From Holophagaceae bacterium (GTDB lineage: Bacteria; Acidobacteriota; Holophagae; Holophagales; Holophagaceae), in assembly GCA_016722505.1 (NCBI GenBank), contig JADKJH010000001.1:310001-374000 (forward strand): a DNA stretch of 64,000 nucleotides, read 5' to 3'. Numbering within the stretch: the first letter of the stretch is position 1; each line of letters begins with the position of its first letter. Below are positions 35,945 to 43,984 of this stretch, piece after piece. The notes under the pieces are model-generated. The model was not told the origin of the DNA and did not search any database. It saw only the letters and a list, made by a program, of their open reading frames with translations. Both the position numbers and the translations under genes were made by a program.

Positions 35945-36904
35945 ATGATCCCTGAAGGAGCCATCTGGGTGCGTTTCCCGCGCTTTGTGGGGGACGCAGC
36001 GATGCAGTTGTCCGTGCTGCGGCTGCTGAGGCAAGCGGGACGCGGCCCCATCGTGGTGTGGGGTCCAAAGGCCACCACATCCCTATTGATCCACAGCGAC
36101 CTGGCGGATGCGGTGCTACCGGATCCCGGCAGACTAAGCCCCTGGCGGATGGCGGCGGTGCTTCGCAACCACAAGGCCGCGGCCAGCATTCATTTTCCGA
36201 AGTCCCTGCGTCCGGCTCTGGCCGCTTGGCTCGCGCGGGTGCCCATGCGCATTGGCGTGGATGAAAGCCTGGCGGGCCGGTTCAACACTCATAGCGGGCC
36301 CTTCTGGAAAGCGGATGGGCCGTTCCTGCTCAGATACCACGCAGTATTGAAAAAGGCGTTCCCGGACCTACTGCCGATGCCCTTCGCCGACTTCGATCCC
36401 GGTGTGAAGGTGGCGTTGCCAGCCGGACCTTACATATGTCTGATGCCCGGCAGCCTTTGGCCCTCCAAGGCCTGGCCAGTGGGTCATTACAGGGCGCTGC
36501 TCTTGAAAGCGCGGACAGAGGGATTTCAGGTAGGAGTGGTGGGCAGCCAAAGTGAGGCTTCGGTCTGTGATGAAGTAGCGGGGGTCGAGGGCCTCAATCT
36601 TTGCGGAACGACATCGCTTCCAGAAGCCGCGGCTTGGCTTCGAGGCGCGAAAGCAGCCATCGGCAACGACTCAGGCCTGAGCCATCTCGCGGCAGCTTGC
36701 TCAACCCCAGTTCTGGCTCTTTACGGCGCCACCGATCCTGGCGGATCAGCGCCCTGGGGGCCGCAGACTGCGACCTGGATGCGATCCGGAATCCCCTGCG
36801 CCCCCTGCTTCAAGCGGAATTGTTTTGTGGAAGGCCACCCCTGCTTGGACGGGATTGCCATGGAAGAGGTCTGGGAAAAGGCCGGAAAGCTGTTCTTGTC
36901 GTAG
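35945..36904 (+). CDS. Glycosyltransferase family 9 (LPS heptosyltransferase-like)
   Basis: The 319-residue protein has IWVRFPRFVGDAAMQLSVL (variant of the RLGDxxL motif), a central PYICLMPGSLWPSKAWPVGHYRAL, and AKAAIGNDSGLSHLAAACSTPVLALYG near the end, typical of WaaF-like enzymes. Cys residues near the C terminus (CAPCFKRNC) resemble the WaaF cluster CAPCFKRECPxGHxxCL. It likely elongates LPS core after the preceding enzyme. It starts 16 bases after the other GT9 gene. Confidence 0.88.
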   Translation: MIPEGAIWVRFPRFVGDAAMQLSVLRLLRQAGRGPIVVWGPKATTSLLIHSDLADAVLPDPGRLSPWRMAAVLRNHKAAASIHFPKSLRPALAAWLARVPMRIGVDESLAGRFNTHSGPFWKADGPFLLRYHAVLKKAFPDLLPMPFADFDPGVKVALPAGPYICLMPGSLWPSKAWPVGHYRALLLKARTEGFQVGVVGSQSEASVCDEVAGVEGLNLCGTTSLPEAAAWLRGAKAAIGNDSGLSHLAAACSTPVLALYGATDPGGSAPWGPQTATWMRSGIPCAPCFKRNCFVEGHPCLDGIAMEEVWEKAGKLFLS

Positions 36905-36930
36905 AATCATTGATTGTTCAGAGGATTCCC

Positions 36931-37905
36931 ATGCGCATCGCTTTGCTCGCCACCATTCCCGCTCTGATGCTCACAGCTCAGGAGGCGGCACAGCCAGCCA
37001 TCAGCTTCGATGCCAGGCATCATGACTTTGGCAAAATCTCGCCGGATAAAAAGGTGAGCCACAAATTCAAGGTCTTCAACAAAGGCAATGCCGTCCTCAA
37101 CATCACCGGCGTGAATCCTTCTTGCGGTTGCACTTACACGGCTCCCGCGAAGTGGTCGCTGATGCCGGGCGAATCCACTGAAATCGAAGCCATCTTCAAC
37201 CCTACAGGTTATCGCGGCCCCGTCCGCAAATCGCTGGTGGTGATTTCCAATGATCCGAAAACTCCGAGCGAAACCCTGACTTTCGAGGCCGAAATCATCC
37301 AGGAGATCAATCTGAAGAGCAATGCGATTTTCTTTCTCGATGTGCCCCGCACCAAGCCCATGAATTCGAGCGTGCGCCTGGATAGCGGGAACGGCGAGAA
37401 AGTGGAAATCACGGAAGTCAAAGCAGCGGGCGCGCCCTACTACAGGTTTTCCCACAGGAACGAAGGCAAGGATGCGGTGCTGGACATCACCTTCGACGGC
37501 AAGCTGGTGCCTAGCGGCCAGCAGCGGGGAGCGGACACCATCACGATCCGCCATACCAATCCGCGCGTGCCTCCTATCGTGATCACCTCGCAATGGGAAT
37601 TGAAACCCGCCATCACCGTGAGCCCGGACAAAGTGGTGTGGCAGGAACAGGCGGGCAAGGAGCTGCGCACGAAACTTATGCTGAAAAGCACCACCGGAAA
37701 ACCATTCCTGCTGAAATTCAGCAGCTGCACCAATGCCAATGTGCGAGTGGAGGGCCTCAGCGCCAAACCCGCCGAACAACAGGAATTCACCGTGGTGTTG
37801 GGCAAAGGTGCCAAGCCAGGCACCACCAACGACTGGCTGAAGCTTTCTACCAACGACCCGGACCAGCCTGAGCTACTGGTGCGCATCGCCGCCATCCTTA
37901 GCTGA
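36931..37905 (+). CDS. DUF1573-domain periplasmic protein
   Basis: The 324-residue protein has a signal peptide (MRIALLATIPALMLTAQEA) then an immunoglobulin-like DUF1573 domain (FDARHHDFGKISPDKKVSHKFKVFNKGN; SCGCT motif; NDPKTPSETLTFEAE). A second related Ig-like part follows. The function is unknown; these domains are common in extracytoplasmic proteins. ATG at 36931 is chosen by the signal peptide; the open frame begins at 36601 within the previous gene. A REP-like palindrome starts 8 bases after the stop. Confidence 0.82.
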   Translation: MRIALLATIPALMLTAQEAAQPAISFDARHHDFGKISPDKKVSHKFKVFNKGNAVLNITGVNPSCGCTYTAPAKWSLMPGESTEIEAIFNPTGYRGPVRKSLVVISNDPKTPSETLTFEAEIIQEINLKSNAIFFLDVPRTKPMNSSVRLDSGNGEKVEITEVKAAGAPYYRFSHRNEGKDAVLDITFDGKLVPSGQQRGADTITIRHTNPRVPPIVITSQWELKPAITVSPDKVVWQEQAGKELRTKLMLKSTTGKPFLLKFSSCTNANVRVEGLSAKPAEQQEFTVVLGKGAKPGTTNDWLKLSTNDPDQPELLVRIAAILS

Positions 37906-37912
37906 TTAGCGA

Positions 37913-37960
37913 CCGTTACGAAATAACCAGTGCTTTTCTGGGGATTTTGTTACGGCCCCT
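37913..37960 (-). repeat. REP-like palindrome (copy 2)
   Basis: Matches the complement of the palindrome at 58012-58064 at 46 of 48 positions, missing about five outer bases at its left end. It lies 8 bases after the DUF1573 stop and, being a strong hairpin, may act as a transcript end. Confidence 0.85.
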
Positions 37961-38017
37961 CCAGCCATCGGGCGCCGTGCGCCCTCCTGCTCACGATGTT
38001 CGCAGAGCCGGAGCCTA

Positions 38018-38064
38018 TATGTCGGGGCGCCATCGAACTAACCAATTTATTTTGCAGAAACGAC
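38018..38064 (+). repeat. 47-base dispersed box (copy 2)
   Basis: Matches the complement of 7174-7220 at 42 of 47 positions. It ends 5 bases before the GTG start of the EamA transporter gene and lies 57 bases after the REP-like palindrome 37913-37960. The whole 37906-38068 gap holds these repeats and no gene. Confidence 0.8.
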
Positions 38065-38068
38065 TTCG

Positions 38069-39031
38069 GTGAGCGAAACGGTTCAACAGCTACGCCCCAA
38101 AAAACATTTCCTGGCTGTGTTCGGACTGGGTAGCACAGCCTTGGTCTGGGGCGGCACTTTCGCAGCCGTAGCCTACTGCCTGCATGCAGGACTTTCGGTC
38201 AACGCGTTATTGAGCCTGCGCTTCGTGCTCGGGGCGCTGGCCCTAGGTGTGGTGCTGCTGGCGCTCCGGATAAAACCAACCAAATCGGAACTGATGGATG
38301 GCTTGTGGCTGGGCCTGGTGGTGGCCACGCTCTTCTGGTTTCAAACCGATGGATTGCGTTTTACCAGCACGGCGAAGTCTGCCTTCATCACAGGGCTTTA
38401 CGTTATTTTCACGCCGATGATTTCCATGCTGGTGGGTGATCGCCTGCGCGCTTCGCATGGTACGTCTGCGGCACTGGCGCTTGCCGGCTTGCTCTTGCTG
38501 GTCTACGAGCCAGGCCTTTCCTTTGGTGGATGGAACCGGGGGGATTCCGAGACCCTTCTGAATGCGGTACTGGTGGGGATCCACATCGTCATGACGGGCC
38601 ACTTCTCCCGCCGGGGGAGGGGCTGGGTGCTGGCCTGGAGCCAGGTGGCGGTAGTGGGGATTATCTTCACGATCGCAGCCGTATTTTCGCCAGCGCCTCA
38701 CGGATTTCAAGGCGTCCCAACCGCCCTTCGCTCCCCCGGCATCTGGATAGCGCTGGCCTACCTGGCATTGCTGGCCACCACAGTGGCCTTTTACATCCAA
38801 AGCGCCATGCAGGCCTATGTCAGTGCAACCGAGACCGCCGTGTTGTTTTCCATGGAGCCAGTGTTCGCGGCCGCCGTCGCTGTCAGTGGTGTGATTCCTG
38901 GCATCAAGGAGCACCTGGGGCCCAAGCAATGGATCGGAGCCTTGCTCATCGTCAGCGCGACCCTTCTTGCGGAACTGGGACCACGGCTTTGGAAGGCCCG
39001 GGAGATCACGGAAGACGAAGCTATCGGATGA
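38069..39031 (+). CDS. EamA/DMT-family transporter
   Basis: The 320-residue protein has ten hydrophobic helices in two EamA repeats (first around ALVWGGTFAAVAYCLHAGLSVNALLSLRF, second from LLNAVLVGIHIVMTGHF). Members move small metabolites or drugs across the inner membrane. The start is a GTG with a poor ribosome-binding site; the 47-base repeat runs almost to it. The substrate is unknown. Confidence 0.85.
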   Translation: MSETVQQLRPKKHFLAVFGLGSTALVWGGTFAAVAYCLHAGLSVNALLSLRFVLGALALGVVLLALRIKPTKSELMDGLWLGLVVATLFWFQTDGLRFTSTAKSAFITGLYVIFTPMISMLVGDRLRASHGTSAALALAGLLLLVYEPGLSFGGWNRGDSETLLNAVLVGIHIVMTGHFSRRGRGWVLAWSQVAVVGIIFTIAAVFSPAPHGFQGVPTALRSPGIWIALAYLALLATTVAFYIQSAMQAYVSATETAVLFSMEPVFAAAVAVSGVIPGIKEHLGPKQWIGALLIVSATLLAELGPRLWKAREITEDEAIG

Positions 39032-39123
39032 TCAGATCATGAATTTCGATCGAGGATTCGAGGATCAGAAATTCAACAACACCCCTTGGCCATCTGACCA
39101 TCAATCGAAAAGTGCCGTTCCCC

Positions 39124-40281
39124 TCAATTCACCCGGTCCACCACCACCAAGGTGACGTCATCACTAAAAGTCGCGGGGCCGTTATAGGCTTGGACTTGGT
39201 TGACGAGATGCATCGCGGCATCTTCCGCATCCGCCGGAAGATCAAGGCAGAACTCCATAAGGCCTTCTTCTCCAAGGTAGGTGCGATCCTCGCGTTCCAC
39301 TTCCTCCAACCCATCCGTGAACAGCACCAGGCGGTCCCCCACATTGAACGGAGCGCATTGGGAACTGAAGGGAAGATCCGCGTCAATGCCGAGCATGAAT
39401 CCCTTGCCGCTGAGTTGCTCGGGTTTCCCACCGCCGCTACAGGAGATCATGAAGGGTGCGGGGTGGCCTGCCACCACATACGCCATCTGGCTTGTGGCAG
39501 GGTCCAGATGGGCCAGGAAGGCTGTCGCGAACTGCTCCGCCAGGGTATTGCGGGAAAGATCCTGATTCATGCCCACGGCCCAGGCATGGGGATCCTGGCT
39601 CAAGCGGAGCTGGCTCTCAAAGGAAGTCTTCACCATGGATGAAATCAGGGCCGCCGTGACGCCATGGCCGCTCACGTCGGCGATCATCAGGGCCGTGCTG
39701 CCATCCGGCAAGGGAGTGATCGCATAAATGTCACCGCCAATGCCCTCCGCGGGAAGGTACCGGTGGGTGTATAGGATGCCCGGCGCGATCCCGGGGAGCG
39801 CGGGCAGCAAACCCATCTGAAGCCGGGAAGCAAGCTCCATCTCATTGTTCACGCGGTCCTGGAACTCCCTCAAGACTACATTCTGCCGTTTGATTTCCTT
39901 CTGCATCGCGATGATGCGGAACGCGCTGTCCACCTTCGCCATGACTTCCTGCGCGTGGAAAGGCTTCGAGATCATATCGTCGGCGCCGATGTTCAGGCCG
40001 CCGATCTTGCTCATGCTGCCATCCAGCGCCGAGACCAGCATGAAGTAGATGTCCTTGGTGGCTGTGTTGGATTTCACATGCCGGCAGAAATCATCGCCAG
40101 CCATTTCAGGCATCCGTAAATCAGAAATGATGAGGTCGGGCTGGAGCTTGCCCATTTCCTCCAGGCCGCGGACGCCGTTTTCCGCCAACAGCACTTGATA
40201 GTCCGCGCGCTTGAGATAGAAGCTCAGGATGTCCCGAATGGGAGATTCGTCATCCACCACCAACACCACGCCCTTGCTCAT
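39124..40281 (-). CDS. Response regulator fused to RsbU/SpoIIE-type phosphatase
   Basis: The 385-residue protein has a receiver (VVLVVDDESPIRDILSFYLKRA; phospho-Asp in LIISDLRMPEMAG), a short coiled coil and a PP2C-type SpoIIE domain (YLPAEGIGGDIYAITPL, ALMIADVSGHGVTAALISSM, LVLFTDGLEEVEREDR). On phosphorylation it would dephosphorylate a STAS antagonist; such a protein is encoded next door at 40350-40688. This makes a partner-switching module. No anti-sigma kinase (RsbW-like) is in the window. Confidence 0.93.
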   Translation of the reverse strand: MSKGVVLVVDDESPIRDILSFYLKRADYQVLLAENGVRGLEEMGKLQPDLIISDLRMPEMAGDDFCRHVKSNTATKDIYFMLVSALDGSMSKIGGLNIGADDMISKPFHAQEVMAKVDSAFRIIAMQKEIKRQNVVLREFQDRVNNEMELASRLQMGLLPALPGIAPGILYTHRYLPAEGIGGDIYAITPLPDGSTALMIADVSGHGVTAALISSMVKTSFESQLRLSQDPHAWAVGMNQDLSRNTLAEQFATAFLAHLDPATSQMAYVVAGHPAPFMISCSGGGKPEQLSGKGFMLGIDADLPFSSQCAPFNVGDRLVLFTDGLEEVEREDRTYLGEEGLMEFCLDLPADAEDAAMHLVNQVQAYNGPATFSDDVTLVVVDRVN

Positions 40282-40349
40282 GCTTGAATGGCTCCGGGGC
40301 TAATCGTGAATTGGCTTGGAGAAGGCACTGGAAAAATAAGAAAAGAGAA

Positions 40350-40688
40350 TCAGGCGCCGCGCAAGGCGTCCTGCTCCGTCGTGAAGATCGAGAAGTAGTT
40401 CGTGAGGTTGGTCTGGTCAAAGGTCTTCTTGACCTGCGCCGGAAGGCCGCACAGGTGCAGCTTGCCGCTGCTCTTATCCACGCTGTTGCGGGCGGCCACC
40501 AGGAGACCCAGTCCAGAGGAGTCGATAAAGCTGACTCCCTCCAAATTGATGACCAGGAGCTTGGGCTGCTGCTGCGCCACGGTGTCCCGGATCACGTCCC
40601 GCAATTGGGCTGTGACCTCGAAATTCACCTTGCCCTGGATGGTCACGATCGCGGCGTTCCCCTCTTGGCGGGCCTGGATATTCAACAT
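40350..40688 (-). CDS. STAS-domain anti-sigma factor antagonist
   Basis: The 112-residue protein is a single STAS domain: NIQARQEGNAAIVTIQGKVNFE at the N terminus and the phosphorylatable Ser loop GVSFIDSSGLGLLVAA. A GGAGG ribosome-binding site precedes the ATG, which sits inside the end of the Rel-like gene (7-base overlap). It probably binds an anti-sigma kinase and is reset by the adjacent phosphatase. Confidence 0.9.
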   Translation of the reverse strand: MLNIQARQEGNAAIVTIQGKVNFEVTAQLRDVIRDTVAQQQPKLLVINLEGVSFIDSSGLGLLVAARNSVDKSSGKLHLCGLPAQVKKTFDQTNLTNYFSIFTTEQDALRGA

Positions 40689-41845
40689 GGTGCTTCCTCC
40701 AATTTGATGCCTCTAAGAACTCGTTTTCGTGCTGCGTCGCGCTGCCGTTGTTTGTATTCGCCGTGGGAGGCGGGTCCCGATCGCGCGCTTTGAAACCCGG
40801 AGGGTTCCATGACTTGGACTTCGTGTGCGAAGAAAAACGTAAACTCTTCCTGCTCTTGGATCAACTGAGGAATCTTAACGCGGGTCGCATCGCCCGGTGC
40901 AAGGCTCTTTGAAAACTTCTCCAAAACGGCCACCGCAGGGTTGGGCAGCCGGATCAAAGTCCTCACCGTAAATTGCACTGCCTTATAGTCCCGGCTCATA
41001 AAGGGGTTCCCCCCGTCAATGCGGGTTTTGGGCACCAGCTTGGCGCAGATGGCATCCCGCTCCGGGCTGCCCACAGGAGGGATGGCGAATCCTTCGGGCA
41101 GTTCGTGCGACCAGGCATGGAGCGCATCCATATCCACCAGCAGGTTTCTGCTCCGGGAAGGTTTGATGTGGGTGGGCATAAGTACATGGTGATCCAACAG
41201 AAAGCGGATCACCAGCAAAACACCGAGACGGTCCTGGGCGACAAAGCGGATGCCGATCTGGTCGTAAATGGTCTCAGCCACGTTTTCGGGCTTATGCAGC
41301 ATCTTCAGAAGCATGGAGGCACGGTCCTTGTTTTCTTTGCGCTCCACTGCCACCAAGGGCACCTCATAGTCCCCACGAAGCACAAAAGTCCCGTCCTCCA
41401 AAGCCACCAGAAACCGGTCATAGGGCTCGAAAACCTGGGTCTGGATGTCTTTGAGATAACGCAGGTTCACGTTGTGATCAATATGGAAGAGCGTGTGCAT
41501 CACCCGAAGCACCACGCAGGCCCAATTTGAAAGCTGGTTCTGGGGACGAAAGGAAGCCCAGACCAACAGATCCTCGGGATCCTTCAGCATCCGGATTTCC
41601 AGAGGGATCGCCTCCATGTGGCCATCCAGAATCGCCGAGCCCAGGAATTCCATGGCATCCCCATAGACCTGGACCACATGGGCCCGCTGGGCGGGGGTTT
41701 CCAGATCGTAGCCGTAGTTCCTCGCAAAGCCCCTGGCAGAGCGGTGATCCCGGATATTCAAACCACCCATGTCAATGGAGGATTCGCCCCCGAGAATGAC
41801 GCGGGTGACTTCCGGTGGGAGTGGAAAGAGCGAAACTCGAGCCAT
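40682..41845 (-). CDS. Divergent RelA/SpoT-synthetase-like protein
   Basis: The 387-residue protein is not annotated by an obvious strong motif, but the second half follows the RelA/SpoT synthetase order: ERKENKDRASMLLKM (residues 168-182; like KxxxSxxxKM), YDQIGIRFVAQD (194-205; DxxGIR with the metal-binding Asp195), HEVQVME (341-347; ExQ motif) and GPASHGEYK (357-365; like GxAAHWxYK). The RT after ExQ is ME here and the pocket between looks altered. An N-terminal ~160-residue part has no counterpart I know. Such proteins could make, bind or sense (p)ppGpp-like nucleotides. It overlaps the STAS gene, so it is likely in the stress-signalling unit. Confidence 0.6.
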   Translation of the reverse strand: MARVSLFPLPPEVTRVILGGESSIDMGGLNIRDHRSARGFARNYGYDLETPAQRAHVVQVYGDAMEFLGSAILDGHMEAIPLEIRMLKDPEDLLVWASFRPQNQLSNWACVVLRVMHTLFHIDHNVNLRYLKDIQTQVFEPYDRFLVALEDGTFVLRGDYEVPLVAVERKENKDRASMLLKMLHKPENVAETIYDQIGIRFVAQDRLGVLLVIRFLLDHHVLMPTHIKPSRSRNLLVDMDALHAWSHELPEGFAIPPVGSPERDAICAKLVPKTRIDGGNPFMSRDYKAVQFTVRTLIRLPNPAVAVLEKFSKSLAPGDATRVKIPQLIQEQEEFTFFFAHEVQVMEPSGFQSARSGPASHGEYKQRQRDAARKRVLRGIKLEEAPC

Positions 41846-41871
41846 GGGCGCCTTAGTCTAATGCGGTATCC

Positions 41872-41899
41872 AAAAAACGGGGCGCAAAAGCGCCCCGTT
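41872..41899 (-). terminator. Rho-independent terminator after atpE
   Basis: Minus-strand hairpin with 10-base perfect arms (AACGGGGCGC / GCGCCCCGTT at 41876-41885 and 41890-41899), a 4-base loop, and a run of six T on the transcript side (41872-41877). It lies 27 bases after the atpE stop, ending the F0 transcript. Confidence 0.9.
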
Positions 41900-41925
41900 G
41901 TGAACCAAATGATCCAATGCCAGGT

Positions 41926-42225
41926 TTACTTGATGGCGAATGCGGCCACCAAGGCATAAATAACCAAGGCCTCGATGAGGGCCAGACCGATGATCATCGT
42001 GGTGCGGATGTCGCCAGCGGCCTGGGGATTGCGGGCGATGCCTTCGCAAGCCGCAGAAACAGCCTTGCCCTGGCCCAAACCGCAGCCTGCAGCCGCGATG
42101 GCGAGGGAAAGGTGAGCCAGGAACCGGCCGGAAGTCCAGGATTCAGCAGCCACTGGGCCGGCAGCCTGGGCAAACGCCATGGTCGCGAGAGTGAACAGAA
42201 AAGCAGTGACGAGGAACTTCTTCAT
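41926..42225 (-). CDS. atpE: ATP synthase F0 subunit c with N-terminal signal-like segment
   Basis: The 99-residue protein has an extra N-terminal hydrophobic stretch (MKKFLVTAFLFTLATMAFAQAA) ending in a possible signal-peptidase site, then the two c-subunit helices: SLAIAAAGCGLGQGKAVSAACEGIARNPQA and the ion-binding ALIEALVIYALV. The ion-site Glu is followed by Ala rather than Ser/Thr, which suggests proton rather than sodium coupling (inference). ATG at 42225 follows a GGAG ribosome-binding site, favoured over 42237. A terminator follows. Confidence 0.92.
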   Translation of the reverse strand: MKKFLVTAFLFTLATMAFAQAAGPVAAESWTSGRFLAHLSLAIAAAGCGLGQGKAVSAACEGIARNPQAAGDIRTTMIIGLALIEALVIYALVAAFAIK

Positions 42226-42326
42226 GGAAGTCTCCAAAAATGTGGGAGTGGGGTTCGGAATCCCGCTGCCCAGGTGGTGGGGTAAAAATTATGAATTATG
42301 AATGATGAGTGTTGATGACTTGGGAC

Positions 42327-43052
42327 TTAGTGATCCGTGGCCACGGCACCTGAAAGATAAATGGTGGCCAGCATGGTGAATACGAATGCCTGGATCAGGC
42401 CGAAGAACAGGCCCAGGACCATCAAGGGCACTGGCAACAAGATCGGAAGCAGTCCGAAGAAAATCCCCGCCACGATATGCTCACCCGCAATGTTGCCGAA
42501 GAGACGCAGGGAATGGCTCAAATTACGGGAAAGCAGACCCAGGATCTCCAACGGAAACATCAGGGGTGCCAGCCACCAGACGGGACCTGCGAAATGCGCC
42601 CAGTACTTAAAAAACCCCTTTTCCTTCATGCCGTGGAAATTGTAGTAGGCGAACACCAGCAGGGCCAGGGCCAGGGTCACGTTCCAGTTGGCGGTGGCGG
42701 GGCTCAGGCCAGGGATAAGGCCAAAGAAATTGTTCAGGAACACGAAAAGCGCCAGCGTTCCGATGAAGGGCAGGAATTTGTCCGGGTGATGGTGGATGTT
42801 GTCCGCCACGAGGCTGCGCAGCCCAGTGGTGATGAATTCCAGCACCTGTTGCATGGGCCCAGGAATGCGGTTCTTCTTCACCACGGTCACGATGATCATG
42901 GTGGTGATGGCCGCCAGGATCGCGTTCAGCAGGTAGTCGTAGCGCTCAATGAAAGACATCGGAGCGCCATCCATGAAGGAACCCCAGGCGTGCCGGGACA
43001 AGCCCAACAAGTTGGTCAGGAGCTTGGCGAGTTCTGAAGCGTGATGTTCCAT
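42327..43052 (-). CDS. atpB: ATP synthase F0 subunit a
   Basis: The 241-residue protein has the subunit-a helices, including FFGLIPGLSPATANWNVTLALALL and the conserved Arg-bearing stretch GLLSRNLSHSLRLFGNIAGEHI (essential Arg), ending LFFGLIQAFVFTMLATIYLSGAV. It lets protons to the c ring. ATG at 43052 has AGGA upstream; the longer frame from 43154 is unlikely. Neighbours are atpE downstream and AtpI-like genes upstream. Confidence 0.93.
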   Translation of the reverse strand: MEHHASELAKLLTNLLGLSRHAWGSFMDGAPMSFIERYDYLLNAILAAITTMIIVTVVKKNRIPGPMQQVLEFITTGLRSLVADNIHHHPDKFLPFIGTLALFVFLNNFFGLIPGLSPATANWNVTLALALLVFAYYNFHGMKEKGFFKYWAHFAGPVWWLAPLMFPLEILGLLSRNLSHSLRLFGNIAGEHIVAGIFFGLLPILLPVPLMVLGLFFGLIQAFVFTMLATIYLSGAVATDH

Positions 43053-43077
43053 TCTGATTCCTGAGTATGAAGACCGC

Positions 43078-43494
43078 TCAACCGGAAGGAGGCTTAGGAG
43101 TGCGGAACGAAGCCACCGCTTGCCATCCGGCCACCAAGAGAATTGCCGCGACAAAGAGCATGAGGCCCGTTGCCATTGGAAGCCCTTCTTGAGGCACGAT
43201 CATCATCATCCCACGCAAACAGAGCACGATCAACGCCAGTTTCACCAGGGTGAGGAAGCCGTAGAACCAGCGCAGCCGCACTTTGGGCGTAAGCATCTTC
43301 CCCACAATGATCCGATGCAGGCTCCAGAAGGCGATGGATACCAAGCTGCCCACCGTAAAGGCAAAGACGGCATTCCGGCCCCGCAGCGCCCAGACAAACG
43401 CCCCTGGAACCAGCAGGATCCACTGGATCCGACTAACGGCCTCAAGCGTCCCGCTCCCTGGATCCTGGGCCTTCTTAGGGCCTTCAGGGTTCAT
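43078..43494 (-). CDS. AtpI-like membrane protein in the F0 cluster
   Basis: The 138-residue protein has four hydrophobic segments (AFVWALRGRNAVFAFTVGSLVSIAFW, then WFYGFLTLVKLALIVLCL and ATGLMLFVAAILLVAGW). The position between atpZ and atpB is that of the ATP synthase I-type accessory protein. ATG at 43494 has GGAGCACC upstream. It overlaps the end of the atpZ gene by 11 bases. Confidence 0.65.
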   Translation of the reverse strand: MNPEGPKKAQDPGSGTLEAVSRIQWILLVPGAFVWALRGRNAVFAFTVGSLVSIAFWSLHRIIVGKMLTPKVRLRWFYGFLTLVKLALIVLCLRGMMMIVPQEGLPMATGLMLFVAAILLVAGWQAVASFRTPKPPSG

Positions 43495-43774
43495 GGTGCT
43501 CCTCATCCTCACGGGCATCCTTGGCGGACCCTTCAGGCGGTTTGGCCTTGGAAAGCCTCATGGTCACCTTGTACAGCTCATAGAAGCCCGTGGCGATGCC
43601 CCAGCCAAGGCCCCAAAGGCCACCTCCGTAGGCGTGGCCGAAGTATCCACCGATGTACCGGCCGATGAAATAGCCCAGGCAGATGGCGATGGGAAAGACC
43701 ATCCCCAAGCCGATGAGGTCCCCCCACAGAGCTCGTTCCTGGGGGGTGCCGCCTTCGGGCTTGAGCATTGGCAT
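43484..43774 (-). CDS. atpZ: AtpZ/AtpI-type ATP synthase accessory protein
   Basis: The 96-residue protein has two transmembrane helices (LIGLGMVFPIAICLGYFIGRYIGG and GGGLWGLGWGIATGFYELYK) and a charged C terminus ending EDEEHHEP, as in AtpZ, which aids c-ring assembly or Mg transport. It leads the F0 cluster. Start is chosen at ATG 43774 (MPMLKPEGG); the second ATG at 43768 is possible. Confidence 0.75.
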   Translation of the reverse strand: MPMLKPEGGTPQERALWGDLIGLGMVFPIAICLGYFIGRYIGGYFGHAYGGGLWGLGWGIATGFYELYKVTMRLSKAKPPEGSAKDAREDEEHHEP

Positions 43775-43814
43775 TTGGGTTTTCCCGGTCCTTAATGTGG
43801 TTCGCACGGATGGG

Positions 43815-43920
43815 AAAAAAATCTCGCAGAGGTGACAGAGGGTTAGGAGGTACTCAGAGATTCCATTCTCCTGCCTGGTCTACTCTGCGAACCTCCGCCA
43901 TCTCTGTGGCCCTCTGCGAG
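43815..43920 (-). terminator. Long repeat hairpin at the nuo operon 3' end
   Basis: Arms CTCGCAGAGG (43823-43832) and its exact complement (43911-43920), with further inner pairs CAGAG/CTCTG twice and GGAGGT/ACCTCC, form a ~98-base stem-loop. On the minus strand it is followed by a run of seven T (43815-43821), so it can terminate the nuo transcript, whose stop is at 43985. It is also typical of interspersed CACAGAG-type repeats. Confidence 0.65.
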
Positions 43921-43984
43921 TGTAGTTCTTACTAAATGATGTGGCGCGAAATGATCCAAGTGTTTCTGGCGATCCACACAAGAA

